From assembly GCF_001425445.1 (NCBI RefSeq), contig NZ_LMQU01000011.1:452635-516634 (forward strand): a stretch of 64,000 nt of DNA, read 5' to 3'. The notes beneath the pieces were generated by a model. It made no database searches. It saw only the letters and a program-made list of their open reading frames with translations, and was not told where the DNA came from. Within the stretch, counting starts at the first letter, position 1, and each line of letters opens with the position of its first letter. The position numbers and the translations under genes are program-made. Source of the DNA: Devosia sp. Leaf420. Its GTDB lineage: Bacteria; Pseudomonadota; Alphaproteobacteria; Rhizobiales; Devosiaceae. This document shows, in pieces, positions 15,610-25,600 of this stretch.

Positions 15610-16593
15610 GTGGAGAACGTTTCTCGATTGCCGAACATTCGACCTCCACAAAATATCTCCGCCGATGTGAGCCTGATCGCCCATTGCGACTGGAGCAAAA
15701 CTCCATCCAAACGCTGGATGAGCCTCGCTTGCCGGACAGACAGCGGCTGGCAAATTACCGCACCCGAACCCGTCGGCAGCACCGAAACACTCTTCGAAAG
15801 ACTGGCCAAACGAAAGCGCAAAAGCGGCGCGCTTCTTATAGGCGTCGATTTTTCGATAGGTTTACCAGCAGCTTACGCTAAAGCTGCCGGTATAACGGAC
15901 TTTCGAGAATTCTTGAATTCCATCGTAGAGGGCAAGTGGCCGACCTGGCTCGACGTCGCCACAACGCCTCAAGAAATCGGAATTCACCGCCCCTTCTATC
16001 CCGCACGCCCCGGCAACGCGAAGCGAGCCCATCTCCTCGCCGCGCTAGGCCTAACGGCCTGGGATGACCTCCTCCGCCTCTGCGAACGCGCCAGCAACGA
16101 ACGACCAGCCGCCGCAAGCCTCTTCTGGACCATGGGCGGCAACCAAGTTGGCAAAGCCGCCATCTCCGGCTGGCAGGAGCTCATCATTCCCAACCTCGAT
16201 CGCATCGCACTATGGCCCTTCGACGGGCCTTTGCACGAGCTTGTCCGGACCAATGACATTGTCATCGCTGAAACTTATCCCGGCGATATCTATAGCCAAA
16301 TCGGCTTTCCCAAACGCGGCTGGAGCAAGCGAAAGCAAGGCGATCGCGTCAGATTTGCCGATAGTTTCGCCCAATGGTTCATGGAAAAACCCCACGTGAA
16401 GCCAGGCGCAATACTGCCATTGATCGCGACGGGCTTCGGCGAAGACCCGCATGCGGAAGACCGCTTCGATTCTCTTGTCGGTCTAATTGGCATAATCGAT
16501 GTGGTCGACGGAGGGCGCTATGACGGCGCGCCGGATACCCCGCAAATCAGCGAGATCGAGGGCTGGATGCTTGGTCATCGGCGAAGCGGATAG
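15610..16593 (+). CDS. uncharacterised protein, possibly DUF429-like (RNase H fold)
   Basis: A 327-residue soluble protein that I do not recognise firmly. Features reminiscent of DUF429 are an acidic strand LLIGVDFSIGLP near residue 80, an AETYPGDIYSQIG motif near 220, and a C-terminal DSLVGLIGIIDVVDGG segment. These would place three acidic residues as in an RNase H-like site, but no activity can be claimed. The annotated GTG at 15610 lacks a good ribosome-binding site and the first 20 residues are doubtful; a TTG at 15628 is an alternative. It is tail-to-tail with the giant autotransporter gene, 12 bases apart. Confidence 0.6.
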   Translation: MENVSRLPNIRPPQNISADVSLIAHCDWSKTPSKRWMSLACRTDSGWQITAPEPVGSTETLFERLAKRKRKSGALLIGVDFSIGLPAAYAKAAGITDFREFLNSIVEGKWPTWLDVATTPQEIGIHRPFYPARPGNAKRAHLLAALGLTAWDDLLRLCERASNERPAAASLFWTMGGNQVGKAAISGWQELIIPNLDRIALWPFDGPLHELVRTNDIVIAETYPGDIYSQIGFPKRGWSKRKQGDRVRFADSFAQWFMEKPHVKPGAILPLIATGFGEDPHAEDRFDSLVGLIGIIDVVDGGRYDGAPDTPQISEIEGWMLGHRRSG

Positions 16594-16605
16594 TTCAGAA
16601 ATCGC

Positions 16606-19600
16606 CTAGAATTTCGCGCCTATGCCACCCCTGACTGTCACGGAACGGAACCCCGTCGCGTCAAGATCTGCACCAAATTCGCCGTTGAGCGTGAGCCCAT
16701 TCGGACTCGAATAGCCAAAGCCCACCGTGCTGCGACCATAGAGGCGGCTGTCGACACTGAGATCGCCGAGAACGCTCCCGGACAGGCCAAGTTCCACCTC
16801 TGCCTTTGGCGTCAGAACGTGCCCGCCTTCCAAATCGATGCCGTATTCAAAGGCGCTCCCCAGGCCCACCTTGAATGCCGTCTGTCGCTCGATTTCGACC
16901 AGAACGGCATCCCCGGTTTCGTTGCGCACGAAATAGTCGCCACCATCTTCGCTTGAAAGCGTCATGAGCACGCTCGGCCGGATGGTGAGGGCGTCGTGCT
17001 CCCATAAACCGCTGAGATCGAGATTGGCAAGGAACCGCTCCGTGCCGAACGAGCCAGCGAAATATTGGCCAAACATTTCCGCAACCGCGTCGTTCTGCGA
17101 TTGGCCATAGAGGAGACTGCCGTCGAGAGAGAGGTGCTCGGAGAGGGCCACTGAACCATAGATGCCTGCGAGATAACCGGTGCCGCTCACTGACCCCTTG
17201 CTGGAATTGTCGTGCATCCAATCCCCCTGCAACACTGCGCCGAGCAGCGCAGTATCGCCGAGCAGGTAGTCAACACCAATGGCGAGGGTCGAGAAGTCGC
17301 CCCAGTGCGTATCGACACCGGCTTGCGCATGCAGCGTCATCTGCGCGTCGATCCAGATATTGACCGGAAGGGGCTCCAGCGCGACCGAAGTTGCCAGATT
17401 TTCTGCAGCCTTTGCCGCGCCCCAACTCATGACGTCAGCTAGGCTCGAGGTGAAGCCGAGGATCTGGCTTGTGCCATCGGCCCGCGCAATGACTGTGCCG
17501 GGGCGCCGGCCGGGCGCAATGCGGCGTCGATCAAAAATATCAGGGAGACGAAGAGCTGTTGCCACGAGCTTTTGCCGCGTCGTCATGAACTCTTCGGTCA
17601 TCGTGGCGAACTGTTCGGCGACTGCCGTCGCCTGCAAGGTGATCGACGTTCCCGAGACGATTGCGCCGATCCCATCGACCACCGCTGTGCCAGGCAGATC
17701 AACGCGGCCGGCCTGCATGTCGGCTTCGGTGATCGTATATGACCCCGTACAGACCATGGTCGCAAAGGCTGGCAAACTATCCGACGGACACGCCACCGCC
17801 ATAGCCGCGGAACTAACGCCGAGGCCCGTCAGATCGACACCACCCGTCGCAACGAGCGTATAGATGACCTCGATCCGCTGACCGAGCGCGACGAAAGCCT
17901 CGGGACGTGTGCTCATCGAGAAACTGACGCCATCGGCGCCGATCACGCGCTGGCTCAACGCCGGTGACTGGCTCGCGGCATGGATCGCCGTGCCGCCATA
18001 ATAGGCGATGATCGAATGCGTGCCGGACGCAAAGCCGGGCACGGTATATTGCGCCAGTCCCCCGCCAAGCGTGGCGCGTCCCAAGAGGATGTTGCCGCTA
18101 TAAAACACCACGGACCCCGACGGCGAACCAGTTGGCGTTTGGACGGCAGCCGTAAAGGTCACGGGCTGGCCCACGCCCACTGCGGCGGCCGAGGTCGAGA
18201 GAGCGGTGCTTGTGGCTTCAAGGCCCGACATCATGACGATGCGGCGCCTGAGCGGCGCAGCGGCGTTTGATTGATAGACGGCGTCTCCCGAATAGATGAC
18301 CGTCATCTCCCCTTCCGTCGCGTCCGGAAAGACCATGCTGGCCGTTGCGTGGTCACCCACGAGGTTCGCTGAAACCTGATCGCTCCAAGTGCTGCTGGCG
18401 AAGCGGAACAGGACTGATCCCGTGGGCATGCCACTGCCCGAGAGCGAGAAAACGCGCGCCGACAGGGTGGCAAGAGCGCCGGGAACGGGACGGTTGGGCG
18501 AAATGGTGAAGCTTACCGTCGTATCGCCCATGACCTGATGGTTGATCTGGGCGCTGGCCGCATTGAAATAGGTGTCCCCGTCATAACTTACCAAAAGCGT
18601 ATGGACGCCTGGGCCAAAAAGGGTTTCGGTAACGGAAAACTGCGCGGTCGGCCCCGCAAGCGTGATGACCTGATCGGCAAAGAGTCCGTCGGCGTGACGA
18701 AGTGTCAGTGTTCCGCTGGGCGTGCGACCGGTGAGAGCGACAGGTGTCAACGTAACGTCGATGACGAAATCGGTGCCACTATTGGTGGCATCGACCGCAA
18801 GATCGACATCGTCGCGGACGACGGGTTGGTTGAGGACCGCCGACTGGCTTGCAGCATCGATCAGATTGAGTGGACCAAGATATCGCGCCGTGAACGCTGT
18901 ATCGGCGGCGAGAGGCGGTGTGACAAATGTCGCTGAGCTCGCGCCGTTGGTCACCGATGTTCCGATCACACTGCCATCGGCTAGGAACTCTATCGTTGCG
19001 GAGGATGGCAGGCCGCTGGCGGGTGCCTGTCGCTCGACTTCGGCCGTCAATGTGACCGTCTCGCCAACAAGTGTTCTGGGCGCTGACGCTGAAAGGTTGA
19101 GCTTGGTCGGCGCACTCACCGGAACGACCGGCGAGGTGTCTGAACTCGCATTGAAGTTCCCCTCGCCAAGGTATCGCGCCTCGATGTTCCGCGTATCGAG
19201 ATCGAAAAATGCATAATCAAGGCTCGCAACACCTATGGCATCAACTGCGCTCCTGCCGAGCACAGTGCCTGACGGCTGCGCCACGAACTCGACGTCGCCA
19301 GTCGGGATCAACTCAGACAGCGCGGTTATTTCAGCCCTCATCGTGATCATTTGGCTGATGACCGGCGACGCAGTTGAGAGCGAAAGATCGGTAAACGTGT
19401 CTTCCGATACCGTCGAGACGGGCATGACACGATGCGCCATGCGGGGCGATGCACTGGCGCGGAACACGTGATGAAGCGGGTAATTCACCCATATGTCATG
19501 AGTACCGACGGGCAGCTCATCGGTCGAGAATGTTGCTTCTCCGCCCACTAGCGTCTGCGCACCGAGTCTCGTGCTTCCGGCAAAGAATTCCACATCGCCA

Positions 19601-22600
19601 GTGGCGTCTAATGCATGGGTCGGCACGAGATCGACGGTAGCAACGAATGTGGACGTCGCGCCTTCCATTGCCGAGGCCGGACCCGTGACGGTGACCACCG
19701 TGTCTGCACTGACGGTTATGTTCACCTCTGAGGATGCGCCAAGGTCGAGCGCGGGGTCGTCTGGCTCAAATTCCGCGCGTAGAATATGGATCCCAGGATC
19801 CAATGGGCTAATCAGAGTGCGCGTCCCCCCTACGGCCGGACCGGAGTCGATGAGCGCATTATCTAGGTAGAATTTAAGAGTGCCGGCACTCACCGGACCG
19901 CTCGAAGGCGCAAGTCGCCCGACGCTTGCGACAACGACAAGCCTATCGTCATGCCGGCTGATCGAGAGATTGCCGCTGATGCTGGCTTCCGTGGCTGCTG
20001 CTGTGGCCGACACGGTAAGCTGTGCGGAACTGGAGCCCAGGAAGCCCGCGGTACCGAGATATTCGGCCTCCACCGTTTGCGAAGCAAGTCCGATGGGCCA
20101 CTCGATTTCCGCGCGGCCCTGAGCGTCAAGAAGCTCGCTGTCAATCGTCGCGCCGTTGGATTTAAAGACCAAGGAGCCACCCGGAATACCGCCTGACGAA
20201 AGCACCTCTGCGCGCAAAACCACGCGCTGCCCCACAACGGGGCTTGAGGACGATGGCGCAAGGTTGACGGTCGTCAGGCTCGGCGCATTGGCGCCTGCGG
20301 GCGCAATTGTCAAAGTGTAGGTTTTAGAACCGCTATTGCCCAGATTATCTGTGGCCGTGATCGTGAAAGAGAATTGGCCGTCGGCCGAAGGCGTACCGAA
20401 AAGCACGCCGCTGGTATTGTCGATCGACAGATTGGGAGGAAGGTCAGGGGCCGCGTCAATCTGAAACGTGAACGGGCCAGTCCCATTGGTCGGCCGGACC
20501 AGCTCGGAATAGGGCACGCCATTTTCGGCATCGGGAAGGCTAGCGGGGAGCGCGAGAGGAATGAACGCCTCAGAAACTGTTAACGTCTGGCTCTGGCTAA
20601 CGGAAAAACCATCAGCATCGGTCGCCTGGATAGTGAAGGTGAACGTACCATCGGTTGTCGGCGTGCTCGTGATCGCGCCGGATGCATCGATCGAGAGGCC
20701 GGGCGGCGCATTGATCAACCTGTAGGCGAAGCTCGAGCCAGATAACGTACTCGTTGCGTCCACATCGGCATTATAGGGCACACCCACACGAGCCGTCAGC
20801 GGAACCGTACCGCTCAAGCTCAATCCTGGGGGAGCCACGTTCAGGTCAAAGGTATGAGATTTGAAATAGTCGCCGTCCTTTACCGTGATTTCGAAACGGA
20901 AAGGTCCCGCAGCCGTGGGCGTTCCGCTGAGCATACCGGTCGTTGGCGCGAGGCTGACACCCGGCGGCAAGGCACCAGCGGTGACGCTATAGCTGACAAT
21001 CGCGACAGGCGTGCCTGATGCCGCAACGCTGCGCGTATCGAGTTGCTTGAAAGGCCAATCCGCCAAAGCGCCGGAGAAGCTGAGGGCGCCACTTTCATTG
21101 CTGAGTACCGTCAAATCAAAGAGCGCCGAGCCGCTAAAGCCATTTTCGTCGGTCGCGGTTATTTCAAACGAGAAATTGCCTTGGGCAGTCGCAGAGCCAG
21201 AGAGCGTCCCGTCTTCCGCAAGAGCAAGGCCCGGCGGAAGCGTTCCTGCGCTCAGCGAGAACTTGAGCACTCCAGCACCATTGCCTGACGCGGCGAACTG
21301 ATAAGGTGCGAACGGCGATGCCAGTATCGTGTCGGTGAGGCTGCCACCAGCCAGCGTCATCGTTGGCGCGTCGACCTGCAGCGCATAGGTCGCGGTGCCG
21401 TTAAAACCATTGCTGTCGCGGATGGGAACAACGATGGAGAAGGCACCCGCTTCGGTCGGCGCGCCGGACAATGTCCCTGTTGCCGGATCAAAGGACAGAC
21501 CTGTCGGCAGCCCCGTGGCTGCGCCAAAAGTGTAGATGCCAGAACCACCGCTGACGGCGATCTGAGCAGAATAGGACGTCCCCGCGGTACCAGTTGCCAG
21601 CGCACTTGCCGAGGTGAAGGTCGGGGCCACGACGGAGAGCGAATAGCTTTGGCTATTCTCAAGACCGGTCAATGTATTTGTCGCGGTCACCGTAAACGCG
21701 TAGGTTCCGGCAGTTGTCAGTGTCCCTGAAATGTCGCCCGTGATCGGGTCGAGGCTGAGACCAACAGGCAGGTCCGAGCTCACATAGGTGAAACTGCCGC
21801 CCCCATTGGTCACTCCTGCCGTGCCAGACCCAGGCTCGCCCGCAATCCAAGTTGGCAGGGTCGGATTCAATATGGCAGTGCCCAGATGGGCGCTGATGAT
21901 GACGGTATAGGGATGCTCGACAGTGAAGCCATTGGCATCTCGGGCCTCGATGTCGAACGTATATGTGCCGACGAGCGATGGCGCACCGGACAACGTGCCC
22001 TGAACTGTTCCCGTGGCACCAAGCGTCAAACCGGGCGGTAGTGTCCCTCCCTTAAGGACCACGCTGTAAGGCGCGACGCCCCCCGCTATCGAAAACGTCG
22101 CGCTATAGGGGCGAGTGGTTTCGTGGGCAGTATCACTGAGGACGCCAAGCGAAAGCACCGGCGGCGCGACAACCAGGGTAATTGCGGCAGTGCCGATGAA
22201 GCCATTTGCATCTTTGGCCTCGACATCGAAGCTCACAGAGCCAGCAGTGTCGGGTGTGCCCGTAAGGTCACCGGCTGCTGTAAGGAATAGCCACGCTGGT
22301 TTGTCGGGGCTGGTGAAGGTGTAAGTGCCCTGCCCGCCCGTCGCCGTCAGATTTGCCGAGAAAGCAGCGCCAAATGCGGCAGAGGTCCCTGAGATCGAGA
22401 CCACGACGGATGGCGGAACCACGACCAGAGCAAAGCCTTGGCTCGATACGTCACCGGAGCCGGTATCGGTCGCCGCGACGATAAGGGCATGACTGCCGAC
22501 GTCGGTCGTGGTTCCAGAGACCAAGCCGGTCTGCGGATCGAATTGGAGGCCTTGAGGCAACGTGCCTGAAACAATCTGATAGGTGTAGCTTCCAGAGCCA

Positions 22601-25600
22601 CCCGTGGCATTGAAGGCATGGGAATATGCCGCGCCTGCGACCACCGCAGGCGGCGGCGTCATCGTGAGCACCGAGGCAGCGGCGATTGCAAAGGTGTAGC
22701 GCTGGGTACCAGCACGCGGCACGGGCAAGGAGCTGTCGGTGGCAGTGATTGTGAAGTCAGCAGTGCCCGATTGGCTCGGTATGCCAGACAACAAGCCCGT
22801 CGTGGTATCGAGCTGCAGGTCCAATGGCAGGCTGCCCGCTGAGACGCTGTAGGTATAGGGACCCGTCGCGCCAACCGCAGCGATCGACTGAAGATAGTGT
22901 TGCCCCTCCCGTGCAGGCGGCAGGCTAGCCGGCAGGGTGACCACGGGCACTACGGTGGTGACGAACGAAGCCGATGCCTGCCCGGAAAAACCGTTGGCGT
23001 CTGTGACTGTGAATGTCACCGGATAGGTCCCTGCGGCTGAGGGAATGCCGGTCACGGCGCCTGTATCTGCATCGAGTACCAGCCCGGGCGGAAGTGGATC
23101 GGCACCGATCGCATAGGTGTAGGGTTCAGCGCCTCCCGAGGCAGTGATTGAACCACCGGGATAGGCGATGCCCACTTCGCCTGCGGGCATAGTGGCCGAC
23201 GCCGCGATCACTGGCGCGGTGAAGGTCACCGGATAGGTTCTGCTGCCCACAACACCATTGGTGTCGGTCGCGGTCAGGACAAGGTTGAACGTTCCGGTTT
23301 GGCGCGTGGTCCCTGCGACAATGCCAGTCGTTGCATCCACACTAATCCCCGATGGTGCCCCCGATAGCGCGAACAAATAGGCGCCAGCGCCGCCCGTAAC
23401 GGTAGGCGCTACACTCTGATAAGGAGTTCCAGCGACGCCGCTTGGTGGAAGACTTGACGTGATGAGCACCGCGACGGGAACGACGATGGTGATCGAATAA
23501 CTGCCTGTGGTGACCGGCTGGTCGTTTGCATCGACCACATCGACGTCAAAGGTGAACGACCCCGCGGACAAGGGGCGCCCGGTAATTTGCCCCGTTGCCG
23601 CGTCCATCTGCAGACCCGGTGGAAACCCGGTGCCGTGCGTGACAAAATAGGGACCTGTACCACCGACGGCAGTGACCGAACCGAAATAGTCCGCCCCGAC
23701 TTCGCCGGGCGGAACATGCGAGACAAGCGTCACACTGATTGGCGCAGGGTCCACCACGAGCGCAGAGGACGCGCTGGCCGGCAAGATATTCGGTGTTCCG
23801 CTGAAATCGGCAGCGACGGTGAAGCTGCCAGCGCTTGGGAACGCTGTTGAGTAAGAAGCTTTGCCGGACGCGTTGAGTTGGACCGTTGCCGGAGACATGC
23901 CGGGAGCGCTGAAGGTGACATCGCTTGGCGGAACCAGGCCAGGCGCAGCGACCGTGAGTTCAAACACCACCGGCTGTCCCGCAGTGGCGGGGCTCGGGCT
24001 GACAACAAGGGCAACTTTTGGTGTCGCTCGTTCGATGGTGACGCCAATGCGCTCGTCAAAACTTGCCCCATAGTCTCGACCTGCGACATAGCGGGCGATG
24101 ACCACATATTGTCCCGCAGACAATGCCGGTAAGTCGAAGTCCGCAGAGCCACCCACAAGGGCCGAGGTGCCGACAACAGTCCCATTGACCAAAAATTCGA
24201 CGATGCCCGACGGTGTTCCCGCCCCCGCAGTCAGGGCCGTAACGACGGCTGTGGCAGTGATCGGATCGCCAAAGCGCAAAGGTGCGGCGGGCAAGGATAA
24301 AGCCGTGCTGGTGGCAGCCGCGACAACGACCTGCCCGCCAGCAAGCGCGTCGCGCGCAGGACCGTATTCATGCGTACCGGCATAAACCGCTTCCACAGTG
24401 TGATTGCCGCCTGACACAAATGCGTAATCGAGCGTGGCGGAGCCATTCACGAGGGGTTTTCTGATTGGCGCCGAAGTGTCTCCATCTATGATGAAATCGA
24501 CTGTGCCGGTTGGGGTAAAAGCACCCGCCGTCAGATCTGCGCGGAACGTGGCCAGCTCACCTACATGAAGAAGCGCAGGGGGCCCGAAAATTCTAAGCGT
24601 CGTCGTTTTGTGCGTAATGACGACAGGAGTCGCCAGCGTCGCGCTGGAGGTGTCATGATTGTTCTGCGTGGCGTAGGAGGCGCTGACGGCGTGCGAACCG
24701 ACTGTCAAAGCGCTCAATGTCAGTCGCGCTTTGCCGCCAACCAAGGAGCGGGCGCCATAAGAGGTCCCATCGACCATAAAGACTACGTTGCCCGACGGCG
24801 TTCCCACGCCGGTTACCTCAGCCACCAACTCGACGGCAGTCCCCAATTCCGCAGTCGAAGGCGTCGCGGACAAGGCCATGAGAGTGCTCGCCGGGGTGAC
24901 CGTCTGCCCGCCATTTATAGCGCCCGTCGCAGGCAGGATGTGACTATCGCCCGAATAGCTGGCCGAGATGGTGTGATTGCCGACATCGAGGCCAGGAAGG
25001 CTCAGCACCGCCACGCCATTGGCAAATGAACCAGCAGATCTTGGCGAACCATCCACCGTGAAAGTTATTGTGCCGGTTGGCACAAGAGAGCCCGTATTGA
25101 GGCGCGCCTCGATCGTCGGACTGGTCCCGTAGACTGATACGGGGGAAGAGCTGACGACCGTTAGGGCGGATGAAGCCTGTTGGATAGTCAAACCACCGGC
25201 CAATGGCGCGGTCGCACCTTGGAAATCGGACGTCTGCGCATAGATGGCAGTGACGAGATAAAATCCTGACTCCAGCGTCGGAACGGTCAGGTCCGCCCTG
25301 CCATTCGTGATCGGAGCCTGGTACCTCGTCCCATCGATATCGAAGACGATGTCACCAGAAAGCGGCCCGCCCGCTGAGGAAATATCGGCAGAAAGGGTCG
25401 CGGACTGCCCATAGGCGACCGCATTGGCACTCGCTGATACGCTTAGCGAAACCAGCGCCCTATCGACGTGCAAGTCACCGGCGAGAATGCCCGTGGATTG
25501 TTCGTGATCGCCGTCGCCAGAATATTCAACCCTGACAACATGAGTGCCGACGGAAGACGGCGTTGCGGAAACACTCGCCATACCTGCTGTAAGCAACACA